This document shows, one piece after another, positions 54,785-63,342 of a stretch of 64,000 nt of DNA (positions are counted from its first letter, which is position 1; every line of letters begins with the position of its first letter). A program made the position numbers and the translations under genes. The notes beneath the pieces are model-generated. The model was not told where the DNA came from. It did not search any database and saw only the letters and a program-made list of their open reading frames with translations. Location: contig JAUYQQ010000013.1 of NCBI GenBank assembly GCA_030697165.1, positions 172,988-236,987 on the forward strand, given 5' to 3'. Origin of the DNA: Acidobacteriota bacterium (GTDB taxonomy: Bacteria; Acidobacteriota; Vicinamibacteria; Vicinamibacterales; UBA2999).

Positions 54785-55519
54785 TCACGAACGGATGAGT
54801 ACATACGATCCCAGCACCACGAGCGTCGCCGCGAAGGCTTGCTGCACGCGGCGTTGCGGCAGGCGGTGGGTGATCATGCCGCCGGCCAGGGCGCCGGTGG
54901 CGGCCACCGCTGCAAAAGGTCCGACGAACGATGGCGCGAGCGGGGTGGTCACCAGATATCCGGGCAGTCCGGAGGCGGCGGCCATCGCCATCACCACCAG
55001 CGAGGCGCCGGTCGCTTCGCGCATGGGCAGCCGCGCCACGAGCACCAGCGCCGGCACAATCAGGAAGCCGCCCCCAACCCCGATCAGGCCCGTCAGCATC
55101 CCCAGGGGAAACCCGATCGCCAGCAGCACCGGTACCGAACGGCGCGCCGCTGGTGAGGCAACCGTGACCGGATTCCAGAACATCAGCGCCGCGGCCGCCA
55201 GCATCACCACGCCGAGCATGCGCATCTGCGTGACGTCGGCCAACTGCGCGCCGACGAAGCCCCCGAGCAGCGCTCCCACGGTGGCGGCCAGCCCGACGAT
55301 CAGGCCGGCGGCCAGGGGCAGCGTGCCGCGCCAGAAACTGCCCACCGCGCCGGCCGTGGCGGCAATGCCGACCACCGCCAGGCTGATGACGACGGCTTCT
55401 TTCGGAGGGAAGTGGAGCCACAGCGTCAAGGCCGGGATGGCGAGGATCGAGCCACCACCGCCAAGCAGGCCCATGACCAGGCCAATGCCAATCGCCAACG
55501 CCGCGGCTGTCAGCGTCAT
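54785..55519 (-). CDS. TauE/SafE-family sulfite/organosulfur exporter
   Basis: 244 residues with about eight hydrophobic helices. The TauE/SafE repeat motif appears twice: GIGLVMGLLGGGGSILAIPALTLWLHFPPKEAV near the N-terminus and GMLTGLIGVGGGFLIVPALVLVARLPMREATGASL in the middle. Members move sulfite, sulfoacetate or related anions across the inner membrane. The first gene of the operon tauE-cstB-arsR, it would remove sulfite made by the dioxygenase. An AT-rich dyad at 55517-55530 overlaps the start region. Confidence 0.88.
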   Translation of the reverse strand: MTLTAAALAIGIGLVMGLLGGGGSILAIPALTLWLHFPPKEAVVISLAVVGIAATAGAVGSFWRGTLPLAAGLIVGLAATVGALLGGFVGAQLADVTQMRMLGVVMLAAAALMFWNPVTVASPAARRSVPVLLAIGFPLGMLTGLIGVGGGFLIVPALVLVARLPMREATGASLVVMAMAAASGLPGYLVTTPLAPSFVGPFAAVAATGALAGGMITHRLPQRRVQQAFAATLVVLGSYVLIRS

Positions 55520-55530
55520 ATGTCTATATG
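55517..55530. promoter_or_regulatory. AT-rich dyad CATATGTCTATATG at the sulfur-operon start
   Basis: CATAT/ATATG arms around a 4-nt spacer overlap the start codon, and more A/T-rich sequence (ACTATACAGCAATATATG) continues upstream to 55548. This is the only AT-rich stretch nearby. It may hold the promoter and the binding site of the operon's ArsR regulator. Confidence 0.4.
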
Positions 55531-55544
55531 ACTATACAGCAATA

Positions 55545-55687
55545 TATGGCTCGCGGCTTCGCCGCTCGTGGGGGTTGGGCCTCCCGGCCCTCCTGGGGCT
55601 TCCCCACGCCGAGCGTAGCGAGGCGCCCCACGAGTGCGCGAAGCGCACGAGCCCCACGCAGGCGGCGGAGCCGCCGAGCCCCACCGT
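55545..55687. repeat. GC-rich hairpin mosaic (second copy type)
   Basis: Chained palindromes such as GCTCGCGGCTTCGCCGCTCG, CGAGTGCGCGAAGCGCACGAG and GGCGGCGGAGCCGCCGAGCCCC fill the space between the sulfur operon promoter and the S9 peptidase stop. Same style as 51669-51860. No gene seen. Confidence 0.7.
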
Positions 55688-57568
55688 TCACATCCCGAAG
55701 ACGGCCCTGTAGAACGCGAGCTCATCCTCGAGCGCGCGGATGATGTTCTCGGCCTTGCGGAAGCCGTGCTGCTCGCCCTCGAACGTCACGTACTTCACCT
55801 TCAACCCCTTCTTGCGCACCGCCTCGGCCATCATCGCCGACTGGTTCGGCGGCACCACCTTGTCGTCGAGGCCCTGGAACAGGATGATCGGGCACGACAG
55901 GCGATCGGTGAAGTGAATCGGCGACCGTTCAACGTAGGTGTCGCGAGCGGCCGGATACGGGCCAATCAGCGACTCGTTGTAGCGCGACTCGAACTTGTGG
56001 GTGTCCTGCTGCAGCACTTCGAGGTCGCTGATGCCGTAATAACTGGCGCCGGCCTTGAACACCTGGTGGAAGGTCAGCGCCGCCAGCGTCGTGTAGCCGC
56101 CCGCGCTGCCGCCACGAATGATCAGCCGGCCGGGGTCGGCCTTGCCTGCCGCCACCATGGCCGTCGCGCCGCCAACCACATCTGCGACATCGGCGATGCC
56201 CCACTGCCCATTCAGCCGCGTGCGATAGGCGCGGCCGTAGCCGGTACTGCCGCTGTAGTTGACGTCGAGCACGGCAAAGCCGCGGCTCGTCCAGAACTGC
56301 AGCTTGGCATCGAGCACATCCAGGGTGGCTCCGGTCGGACCGCCGTGGGTCAACACCAGGAGTGGCGGCCGCTCACCGGCCGGGGCCACGACCTCCGGAT
56401 TGGTCGGCGGATAGTAGAACGCATGCACCTCGCGGCCGGCCGCCGTGAAGGTTACCGCTTCGGCCCTGGCGATCCACGCGGGGTCGATCCGCTCGGCCGA
56501 CGCCGAACGCAGCACCTCCTTCGTCCTGCTCGCGAGATCGAGACGCGTGATCGCATTCGCCTCGGTCGCCGATCCGGCCATGAAATAAAGCGCGCCTCCG
56601 CCGGCCTGGATCGACTCGAGCGGCTGCACCGGCAGCGCGATCGGCGTGAACTCGCGGCTGCGCGGGTCGATCAGCGCCAGCTGCCAGCGCCCGCCCTCGG
56701 TATAGGTGACGGCGATGCAATCGGCCGACACGAACGCATAGGTGACCATGCTGAACGTCCACTGCGGCTTACCGAACTCCGCCGCCATGGCATGCACCAC
56801 CGCCACGCGCTCGCCGTCCAAGCGATAGAGATTCCACCAGCCCGATCGATCCGACACGAAGTACAAGGTGCCGTCAGGCGACCATTCGGGTTGGAAGATC
56901 GACTCGGCCGGCCCGCCCGCAACGATCCGCGCGGGGCCGAGCGCGCCGTCCGCGCCAAACCGCGCGAGGCACAACTCGGTGCCGTCCCACGGCATGTTGG
57001 GGTGATGCCATTGCAGCCACGCCAGCGATTGGCCGTCAGGGCTCACGATCGGATCGGAGTAGAAGTCAGCGCCAGAGACGAGCACGTGCTCCCTACCCGC
57101 CCTACCCGCCCTACCCGCAATCGCCACAATCGTATTTCCGGGCTCACCGGGCCTTGTGTGATCCTCGCGCACGCTGATCAGGCGATCGCGCGTCTCGTCA
57201 ACGCGGAAGTCGGCGTAGAAGTAGCCATCGGCGGTGATGGGCTCGGGTGCCTCACCCGGCCGCTGCCGGTAGATGCGCTGGTCGCTGAAGCTCGAGAAAT
57301 AGACGATGCCGCATTTCACCGTGTAGGCGGCGCCGCCGTACTCGTGCACGCGCGTGCGGACGTTGAGCGGCGCCGGTGTCACGTCGGTGGTCGCACCAGA
57401 CGCATCGCGTTTCACCAACACCGTCCGGCCACCCTCCGACGCCCGCCCCTCCACCCAATACAGATCGTCTCCGTCAAGCTGGAGATGATCGAGGCGAAGC
57501 GCGCCCGCGGTGACGCGCGCGGCCGTGAGCGGCGAGGGCCAGGCGCCATAGGAAGCGATCGGTTTCAT
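55688..57568 (-). CDS. S9-family prolyl oligopeptidase-like peptidase (acylaminoacyl-peptidase type)
   Basis: 626 residues, no signal peptide, so probably cytoplasmic. The N-terminal propeller (about 20-370) contains blades such as FSSFSDQRIYRQRPGEAPEPIT and PEWSPDGTLYFVSDRSGWWNLYRLDG. The catalytic domain has THGGPTGAT (oxyanion), the elbow IIRGGSAGGYTTLAAL (Ser), the Asp in FQGLDDKVVPP, and His in FEGEQHGFRKAENI. It would cleave short oligopeptides or acyl-amino acids. A GRA-GRA-GR stretch near residue 152 is encoded by three 9-bp tandem units. The gene ends in a hairpin mosaic. Confidence 0.9.
   Translation of the reverse strand: MKPIASYGAWPSPLTAARVTAGALRLDHLQLDGDDLYWVEGRASEGGRTVLVKRDASGATTDVTPAPLNVRTRVHEYGGAAYTVKCGIVYFSSFSDQRIYRQRPGEAPEPITADGYFYADFRVDETRDRLISVREDHTRPGEPGNTIVAIAGRAGRAGREHVLVSGADFYSDPIVSPDGQSLAWLQWHHPNMPWDGTELCLARFGADGALGPARIVAGGPAESIFQPEWSPDGTLYFVSDRSGWWNLYRLDGERVAVVHAMAAEFGKPQWTFSMVTYAFVSADCIAVTYTEGGRWQLALIDPRSREFTPIALPVQPLESIQAGGGALYFMAGSATEANAITRLDLASRTKEVLRSASAERIDPAWIARAEAVTFTAAGREVHAFYYPPTNPEVVAPAGERPPLLVLTHGGPTGATLDVLDAKLQFWTSRGFAVLDVNYSGSTGYGRAYRTRLNGQWGIADVADVVGGATAMVAAGKADPGRLIIRGGSAGGYTTLAALTFHQVFKAGASYYGISDLEVLQQDTHKFESRYNESLIGPYPAARDTYVERSPIHFTDRLSCPIILFQGLDDKVVPPNQSAMMAEAVRKKGLKVKYVTFEGEQHGFRKAENIIRALEDELAFYRAVFGM
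57091..57117. repeat. Three 9-bp units CCCTACCCG inside the S9 gene
   Basis: Perfect tandem units encode Gly-Arg-Ala repeats on the minus strand, in a loop between propeller blades. The GCCCTACC word also occurs at about 45170. Confidence 0.8.
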
Positions 57569-57656
57569 GAAGTACGCAGTTTCAGCGATATTGGGGCAGT
57601 TTCAAAGGACGCGACAAACTTTTACGAACCGCGCAGCACTTGGCGTGCTCGCCCGA

Positions 57657-57687
57657 CTTACGCGCACCGTAAAAGGGGAGCAGGTCC
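57657..57687. repeat. 31-bp dispersed start-proximal element (copy 3, inverted)
   Basis: The reverse complement of copy 2 with about two differences, 15 nt before the ATG of the M14 peptidase. In the 134-nt gap between divergent S9 and M14 genes nothing else is recognisable. Confidence 0.85.
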
Positions 57688-57702
57688 ACTTATACTCTCG
57701 GG

Positions 57703-60516
57703 ATGCGTTTGAAACTTCGTTCGCTCTCGTTTGTCCTCCTCGTGATGCTGTCGCTGGCAGCGCCGCAGGCCCAGTCGCCGGCCGCGCCCAGGGTCACGTC
57801 GCCGGAACAATTCTTCGGCCACCAGATCGGCGCCGACTACGTGCTCCCGAACTACACCAAGTTCACCGAGTTCGTGAAGAAGCTCGACACCGAATCGGAT
57901 CGCATGATCGTGCAGTCGATCGGCAAGACCGCCGAGGGCCGCGACCAGTTGATGGCGATCATCACCTCGCCCGAGAACCACCGGAACCTGGCGAAGTACC
58001 AGGACATTGCCCGCCGCCTGGCGCAGGCCGAGGGGCTGACCGACGAGCAGGCGCGCGCGCTCGCCCGCGACGGCAAGGCCGTGGTGTGGATCGACGGCGG
58101 CCTGCACGCCACCGAAGTGCTGGGCGCGCAGCAGCTGACCGAGACCATCTACCAGCTGGTGAGCAAGACCGACGAAGAGACCATGCGCTTCCTGCGCGAC
58201 GTGATCATCCTCGCCGTCCACGCCAATCCCGACGGCATGGAGCTGGTCTCTGACTGGTACATGCGCAACAGCGATCCCCTCAAGCGCGAGACCGGCAACC
58301 TGCCGCGCCTGTACCAGAGGTACATCGGCCACGACAACAACCGCGACTTCTACATGTCGGCCCAGGCCGAGACCATCAACATCAACCGCCAGCTCTATAG
58401 CGAATGGTTCCCGCAGATCATCTACAACCACCACCAGACCGGCCCGACCGGCACCATCCTGTTCGCGCCGCCCTTCCGCGATCCGGCCAACTACGTCTAC
58501 CACCCGCTGATCATCACGGGCCTCGACGTGGTCGGCTCGGCCATGCACAACCGGTTCGTGACCGAAAACAAGCCGGGCGCGACCATGCGCCGCGGCGCCA
58601 ACTACTCGACGTGGTGGAACGGCGGCCTGCGCACCACGCCGTACTTCCACAACATGATTGGCCTGCTCACCGAAACCATCGGCCACCCGACGCCCATGGA
58701 AGTGGCGTTCGTGCCCGACCGGCAGATGGCCAGCGCCGACCTGCCGTATCCGATCCAGCCGCAGAAGTGGCACTTCCGCCAGTCGGTGGACTACTCGGTC
58801 ACGGCCAACCGCGCCGTGCTCGACGTGGCGTCGCGCAACCGCGAGATTTTTCTCTACAGCATCTACAAGATGGGCAAGGACAGCATCGCCAAGGGCTCGA
58901 CCGACACCTGGACGATGTACCCGCGGCGGCTGCAGGCGATGAAGGACGAGATCGCGCGGGGCCAGAAGGTGGACGCCGGCGATCCGCGCATGAACGTGGG
59001 CGGCTTCGCCCGCAACACCGTGCCGATCGCGCAATACGAGAAGCTGGCCAAGCGGCCCGAGTGGCGCGATCCGCGCGGCTACGTGCTGTCGGCAGATCAG
59101 CCCGATTTCCTGACCGCGACCAAGTTCATGAACGCACTCATCAAGAACGGCGTCGCCGTGCACAAGGCGACGGCCGCGTTCAGCGCCGGCGGCAAGCAGT
59201 ATCCCACCGGATCGTGGGTGGTGAAGACGGCCCAGGCGTTCCGCCCGCACGTGCTCGACATGTTCGAGCCGCAGGATCACCCCAACGACTTTCAGTTCCC
59301 CGGCGGTCCGCCCATTCCGCCGTACGACAACGCCGGCTGGACGCTCGCCTACCAGATGGGCGTGAAGTTCGACCGCATTCTCGACGGCTTCGATGGCCCG
59401 TTCGAGAAGGTCACCACGCTCATCAAGCCCGCGCCCGGCAAGGTCACCGAGATCGCCGGCACCTCAGTAGGAAACACTGCGGGGTACGTCGTCTCGCACC
59501 ACCAGAACGACGCGTTCATCGCCCTCAACCGGCTGATGAAGGCTGGTGAAGAGGCGTACTTCGTCGCGGATCGCTCGTGGCAGTCGGCCAACGGCACCGG
59601 CGTGATCTTCATTCCTGCCAAGGCCACCACCAGCGCGGTGCTGACCAAGGCCGCCGCGGACCTCGGCCTCAATTTCACGGCGGTCGCGCAACGGCCCACC
59701 GGTGCCACGCACAAGCTGACCAAGCCGCGCATTGGCCTGTGGGACAACTACGGCGGCTCCATGCCGTCGGGCTGGACGCGCTGGCTGCTCGAGCAGTACG
59801 AGTTCGATTTCGAACTGGTGTTCCCGGCGACGCTCGATGCCGGCAACCTCAAGGCGAAGTACGACGTCCTGATCTTCCCGGACGGCGGCATCCCCGAGAG
59901 CGCCGGCGGTGGCGGCGGGTTTGGCGGCGGCGGGGCCGGTCCGAACCCGGACAACATCCCCGCGGAGTTCCGCAATCGCCTCGGCCGCGTCACGATCGAC
60001 AAGACCGTGCCGCAGCTCAAGAAGTTCGCGGAGGAGGGCGGCGCGATCATCGCCTATGGCGGCTCGGCCAACATCGGCCGTCACATGGGCCTGCCGGTCG
60101 GCGACCACCTGGTCGAGATGACCTCGGCCGGCGTCGAGCGCGCGCTGCCGCGCGACAAGTACTACATCCCCGGCTCGCTGCTGAAGGTGGCGGTCGACAA
60201 CACCAATCCGCTCGCCTATGGCTTCGAGAAGGAAGTGGACGTGATGTTCGACAACAGCCCGGTGATGCACCTGGGCCCGGGCGCGGCCATGACCGGCGTC
60301 AAGCCGGTGGCGTGGTTTGCGGGCAAGGAATCGCTGCGCTCCGGATGGGCGTGGGGCCAGCACTACCTGCAGGACGGCGTCGCCGCGGCGGCCGCGACGG
60401 TTGGCAAGGGCAAGGTGTTCATGCTCGGTCCCGAGATCACCTTCCGCGCCCAGCCGCACGGCACGTTCAAGTTCCTGTTCAACGGGATCTATTACGGTTC
60501 GTCCGTGACCCAGTAG
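57703..60516 (+). CDS. Exported M14-family zinc carboxypeptidase-like protein
   Basis: 937 residues with a signal peptide (LRSLSFVLLVMLSLAAPQAQ). The M14 domain (about 50-400) has GKTAEGRDQLMAIITS, the zinc ligands His135 and Glu138 in GGLHATEVLGAQ, the NPDG of VHANPDGMEL, IYNHHQTGP (third His region) and LTETIGHPTP with a candidate catalytic Glu. The C-terminal half contains a type-1 glutamine-amidotransferase-like Rossmann region (RIGLWDNYGGSMPSGWTRWLLEQYEFDFELV, VLIFPDGGIPE) and a glycine-rich loop (GGGGGFGGGGAG). This is the large M14 type common in Acidobacteria and Bacteroidetes. An extracellular peptide-degrading role is inferred. Confidence 0.88.
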   Translation: MRLKLRSLSFVLLVMLSLAAPQAQSPAAPRVTSPEQFFGHQIGADYVLPNYTKFTEFVKKLDTESDRMIVQSIGKTAEGRDQLMAIITSPENHRNLAKYQDIARRLAQAEGLTDEQARALARDGKAVVWIDGGLHATEVLGAQQLTETIYQLVSKTDEETMRFLRDVIILAVHANPDGMELVSDWYMRNSDPLKRETGNLPRLYQRYIGHDNNRDFYMSAQAETININRQLYSEWFPQIIYNHHQTGPTGTILFAPPFRDPANYVYHPLIITGLDVVGSAMHNRFVTENKPGATMRRGANYSTWWNGGLRTTPYFHNMIGLLTETIGHPTPMEVAFVPDRQMASADLPYPIQPQKWHFRQSVDYSVTANRAVLDVASRNREIFLYSIYKMGKDSIAKGSTDTWTMYPRRLQAMKDEIARGQKVDAGDPRMNVGGFARNTVPIAQYEKLAKRPEWRDPRGYVLSADQPDFLTATKFMNALIKNGVAVHKATAAFSAGGKQYPTGSWVVKTAQAFRPHVLDMFEPQDHPNDFQFPGGPPIPPYDNAGWTLAYQMGVKFDRILDGFDGPFEKVTTLIKPAPGKVTEIAGTSVGNTAGYVVSHHQNDAFIALNRLMKAGEEAYFVADRSWQSANGTGVIFIPAKATTSAVLTKAAADLGLNFTAVAQRPTGATHKLTKPRIGLWDNYGGSMPSGWTRWLLEQYEFDFELVFPATLDAGNLKAKYDVLIFPDGGIPESAGGGGGFGGGGAGPNPDNIPAEFRNRLGRVTIDKTVPQLKKFAEEGGAIIAYGGSANIGRHMGLPVGDHLVEMTSAGVERALPRDKYYIPGSLLKVAVDNTNPLAYGFEKEVDVMFDNSPVMHLGPGAAMTGVKPVAWFAGKESLRSGWAWGQHYLQDGVAAAAATVGKGKVFMLGPEITFRAQPHGTFKFLFNGIYYGSSVTQ

Positions 60517-60542
60517 GACGAACCTTTAGTCCGCTCCAGGAG

Positions 60543-60565
60543 GGCCGGGACTTATAGTCCCGGCC
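60543..60565. terminator. GGCCGGGACT / AGTCCCGGCC hairpin
   Basis: A perfect 10-bp stem with a TAT loop, 26 nt after the M14 stop. It has the same stem as 19869-19890. A shorter GGAC...GTCC hairpin precedes it. Possible terminator or REP palindrome. Confidence 0.5.
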
Positions 60566-60593
60566 TTTCCCTGGTACGGCATAAAATCCCACC

Positions 60594-61055
60594 ATGCCCG
60601 CGCTCGAGACCGTCTTCTCCTTCGCCACCTTCATCGCCATGTTCGGCTGGATCCTGCTGGTGGTCCTGCCCGCCGACCCGCGCGTGAAGCTGCTGACGGC
60701 GATCATCATTCCGCTGACGCTGTCGGCGATCTATCTCACGTACATCTTCCTGCACATCGGCACCGCTCCCGGCGGCTTCGGCTCGCTGGCCGAGGTGAAG
60801 CTGCTGTTCGGGACCGATGAACTGCTGCTGGCCGGGTGGATCCACTACCTGGCCTTCGACCTGTTCGTCGGCGCGTGGGAGAGCCGCGACTCGCAGCGGC
60901 TCGGCATCCCCCGGCTGGTGATGGTGCCCTGCTACCTGATGACGTTCATGCTGGGCCCCATCGGCCTGTTGTTCTACTTCGCGATCAGAACCGCCAAGAC
61001 ACGCTCGCTGAGCCTGTCCCGCCGAAGCCTCGGCGAAGGCGGAGACGCGGCGTGA
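60594..61055 (+). CDS. ABA4-like membrane protein (DUF4281-like)
   Basis: 153 residues with four transmembrane helices. The family pattern is VFSFATFIAMFGWILLVVLP, then LTLSAIYLTYIFLHIG, LFGTDELLLAGWIHYLAFDLFVGAWESRDSQRLGIPRLVMVPCYLMTFMLGPIGLLFYFAI. Plant ABA4 acts in neoxanthin synthesis; bacterial members have no settled role. The last residues RRSLGEGGDAA come from a palindromic element (61022-61042), so the tail is probably not part of the fold. The stop overlaps the GTG of the next gene. Confidence 0.8.
   Translation: MPALETVFSFATFIAMFGWILLVVLPADPRVKLLTAIIIPLTLSAIYLTYIFLHIGTAPGGFGSLAEVKLLFGTDELLLAGWIHYLAFDLFVGAWESRDSQRLGIPRLVMVPCYLMTFMLGPIGLLFYFAIRTAKTRSLSLSRRSLGEGGDAA
61022..61042. repeat. 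In-frame palindromic element encoding RSLGEGG (copy in ABA4-like gene)
   Basis: The same palindrome type as 4253-4273, in the same reading frame (RSLGEGG), here placed at the very end of the ABA4-like gene. Confidence 0.65.
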
Positions 61056-61852
61056 CCGCCGAACTGCGCGCGCGCGATCCGCTCCTGTTCTGGACCGGCG
61101 CACTGATGCTGCTCGGCCTGGTCCTCGTCACCCTCCTGTCGATTGGCGACCAGCGCCTGATCCTGGGGATCAACCCGTGGATCAAGCCCGCGAAGTTCCT
61201 GGTCTCGATCACCATCTTCCTGTGGTCGATCGCGTGGTTCATGCCCGAGACCGAGCCAGACGAGGTCAAGCGCGCGCTGGTGCGCTGGACCGTGGCCGGC
61301 GCCATGGTCATCGAGATCGTGCTGATCGGGATGCAGGCGTGGCGCGGCGTCACCTCGCACTTCAACGCCGCCACCGCGTTCGACCTTGCGGTGTTCAACA
61401 TCATGGGTGTGGCCATCACCGTGAGCAGCATCGCCGTCGTGTTGTTCCTGTGGATCCTCCGGCGCGACACCCCTTCGTCACGCGCCGGCTATTTGTGGGG
61501 CATCCGCACCGGCGTGGCGGTGTTCATCCTGGCCAGCGTGCTGCCGGGGTTCCTGATGGTGGCCAACAATGGCCATTCGTTTCCGGGACCCGACGGCGGG
61601 CCGGGGCTGCCGCTCGTGAACTGGTCGGTCGAGTTCGGCGATCTGCGCGTGGCGCATTTCTTTGGCATGCACGCCCTGCAGGCGCTGCCGCTGCTCGGCT
61701 TCCTGCTCGACCGAGCCCTCGGCGCCGACCAGCCGAGCAGCCTGATCCCCACCGCGCGAAACGTCATCATCACCATCGGCATCGTATGGTTCGTCGTCTC
61801 GGCCGCGCTGCTCGGCATCGCGCTGCTCGGCCGCCCGATAATGGCGCTATAG
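61052..61852 (+). CDS. Polytopic membrane protein of unknown function
   Basis: 266 residues, GTG start overlapping the previous stop (GTGA), so translationally coupled. About seven hydrophobic helices are separated by short loops (LLFWTGALMLLGLVLVTLL, ISITIFLWSIAWFM-type, AMVIEIVLIGMQAW, AVFNIMGVAITVSSIAVVLFLWIL, GVAVFILASVLPGFLMV, VIITIGIVWFVVSAALLGIALLG). A conserved-looking region NNGHSFPGPDGGPGLPLVNWSVEFGDLRVAHFFGMHALQALPLLGF carries two His that could be functional. I do not recognise the family name. It probably works together with the ABA4-like protein in the membrane. Confidence 0.75.
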   Translation: MTAELRARDPLLFWTGALMLLGLVLVTLLSIGDQRLILGINPWIKPAKFLVSITIFLWSIAWFMPETEPDEVKRALVRWTVAGAMVIEIVLIGMQAWRGVTSHFNAATAFDLAVFNIMGVAITVSSIAVVLFLWILRRDTPSSRAGYLWGIRTGVAVFILASVLPGFLMVANNGHSFPGPDGGPGLPLVNWSVEFGDLRVAHFFGMHALQALPLLGFLLDRALGADQPSSLIPTARNVIITIGIVWFVVSAALLGIALLGRPIMAL

Positions 61853-61860
61853 TTTGTCCC

Positions 61861-61951
61861 GGGGCCTGGCACGGTTACACCCCAAAACGTTTCAGTTTCT
61901 TCATACAGCGCAGAAACTGCGTCGTTTCTCCGTGTAACCGTGCCAGGCCCC
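61861..61951. repeat. Long nested inverted repeat with perfect 20-bp arms
   Basis: Arms at 61861-61880 and 61932-61951 are exact complements; inside are CAGTTTCT/AGAAACTG (61893-61900, 61912-61919) and AAACG/CGTTT. It sits between the membrane protein stop and the DinB start. Probable bidirectional terminator or mobile palindrome. Confidence 0.9.
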
Positions 61952-61979
61952 ATTACATTTCCCCGAAGAGGCATTTGAC

Positions 61980-62501
61980 ATGAACTACTACGGTCCGAAA
62001 GACATGGCGGAGAGCTGGCGCACGGTTCGCAAGAACACTATCCAGGTTGCTGAAGATATTCCCGAAGACCAGTACTCGTTCCGCGCCGCGCCCGACACCA
62101 TGAGCGTCGGCGAGATTCTGGCGCACCTGGCGGCGACGCCGCACTGGGCCAACCAGTGCCACTTCGTGGACCAGAAGACCGCCATCACCATGGACGACTT
62201 CGGCCGGTGGATGGGCGAGGTCGGGACGACCTCGAAGTCGCTGACCACCAAGGCGGCGATCGTGGCGGCCCTCAAGGCCGACGGCGAGGCGTTTGCCGCG
62301 GGCCTCGAGTCCATGACCGATGCGCAGCTCGGCGAGCAAGTCGCGCTGCCCATGGGCGGCAAGACCCGCTTCGAGATGCTGCTCGGCGTGAAGGAGCATG
62401 AGATGCATCACCGCGCGCAGCTGTTCCTGATGGAGCGGATGATCGGCATCGTGCCGCACCTGACGCGCGCCCGCCAGGCCGCGCAGGCCGCCCGCCAGTA
62501 G
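61980..62501 (+). CDS. Cytoplasmic DinB-family protein
   Basis: 173 residues without a signal peptide. The DinB four-helix bundle has ligand His in ILAHLAATPHWANQCHF and KEHEMHHRAQLFLMERMIGIVPHL (the HxxxH of helix 4, with the usual H-E-x-H-H-R-A-Q-L). DinB proteins are metal-binding; some use bacillithiol or mycothiol. The substrate is unknown. The following PfkB-type kinase starts 7 nt after the stop, implying an operon. An exported paralog lies at 33506-34033. Confidence 0.88.
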   Translation: MNYYGPKDMAESWRTVRKNTIQVAEDIPEDQYSFRAAPDTMSVGEILAHLAATPHWANQCHFVDQKTAITMDDFGRWMGEVGTTSKSLTTKAAIVAALKADGEAFAAGLESMTDAQLGEQVALPMGGKTRFEMLLGVKEHEMHHRAQLFLMERMIGIVPHLTRARQAAQAARQ

Positions 62502-62508
62502 GCACCTC

Positions 62509-63342
62509 ATGAAGTTGCTGTGCGCCGGGGAGGCGTTCGAAGACCTCGTCTTCTTCGCGCTCGCTCGCCTCCCCGAGCTCGGCGAAGAGGTCAAGACCGA
62601 TAGTTTCACCGCCACCGTCGGCGGCGGCGCGGTAATTACCGCCGTCCACGCCGCCCGCCTGGGCATGAAGTCGGCGATTCTGAGCGCGCTCGGCGATGCG
62701 GCGGTCGCCCACCTCAAGCGCGAGCGTGTCAGCGTCACCAACCTGCGGAGGCCGAACGAGCCGCACGCGATCACGGCGGCGCTCTCGACCGAAGAGGATC
62801 GCGCCTTCGTCACGTTCAACGGTGTCAACGCGAAGCTCGAAGCGCGAATCGCGACTACGTTATCCAAAGCGACAGCCGATCACATCCACTTTTGCTTCTA
62901 TCCCCACGACTGCGCCCAGTGGACGCGCATCGTGACGCGCCTGCGCAAGCGCGGCATCACCACCTCGTGGGATTTTGGGTGGAACGAGCCGCTGACGGGC
63001 GACCGCGGCCTCACGGACCTGATCGACGCGCTCGATTTCGTGTTCGTCAACGAGGTCGAAGCCAGGCTGTACACCGGCGAGGCGACGCTCGAGGCGGCCA
63101 TCCCCCACTGGCGGGAACGACAGGCCATCACCATCATCAAGCAGGGCGACCGGGGCGCGACGTGGATCGCACCCGACCGCGACATCCACTTCCCGGCGCC
63201 GCGCGTGAAGGTGGTGGACGCCGCCGGCGCGAGCGACGTGTTCAACGCCGGGTTCCTGGTGGCCTGGATGCGAGGCCAGTCACCGGCGCAGTGCCTCGCT
63301 GCAGGGAGCAAGACCGCGTCTTCACGCCACCCCGCACCTTAG
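62509..63342 (+). CDS. PfkB-family carbohydrate/nucleoside kinase, short C-terminus
   Basis: 277 residues. The N-terminal PfkB features are LCAGEAFEDLVFFALARLPELGEEV, GGGAVITAVHAARLGMKSAILSALGD. The C-terminal signature is VDAAGASDVFNAGFLVAWMRG: the catalytic Asp243 is kept but the usual G-A-G-D reads G-A-S-D. The enzyme would phosphorylate a sugar or nucleoside with ATP. It is about 20 residues shorter than typical members, and its final Ala-Pro-stop is supplied by the first unit of a 9-bp GCACCYTAG array. The tail may have been lost or replaced. Confidence 0.82.
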   Translation: MKLLCAGEAFEDLVFFALARLPELGEEVKTDSFTATVGGGAVITAVHAARLGMKSAILSALGDAAVAHLKRERVSVTNLRRPNEPHAITAALSTEEDRAFVTFNGVNAKLEARIATTLSKATADHIHFCFYPHDCAQWTRIVTRLRKRGITTSWDFGWNEPLTGDRGLTDLIDALDFVFVNEVEARLYTGEATLEAAIPHWRERQAITIIKQGDRGATWIAPDRDIHFPAPRVKVVDAAGASDVFNAGFLVAWMRGQSPAQCLAAGSKTASSRHPAP

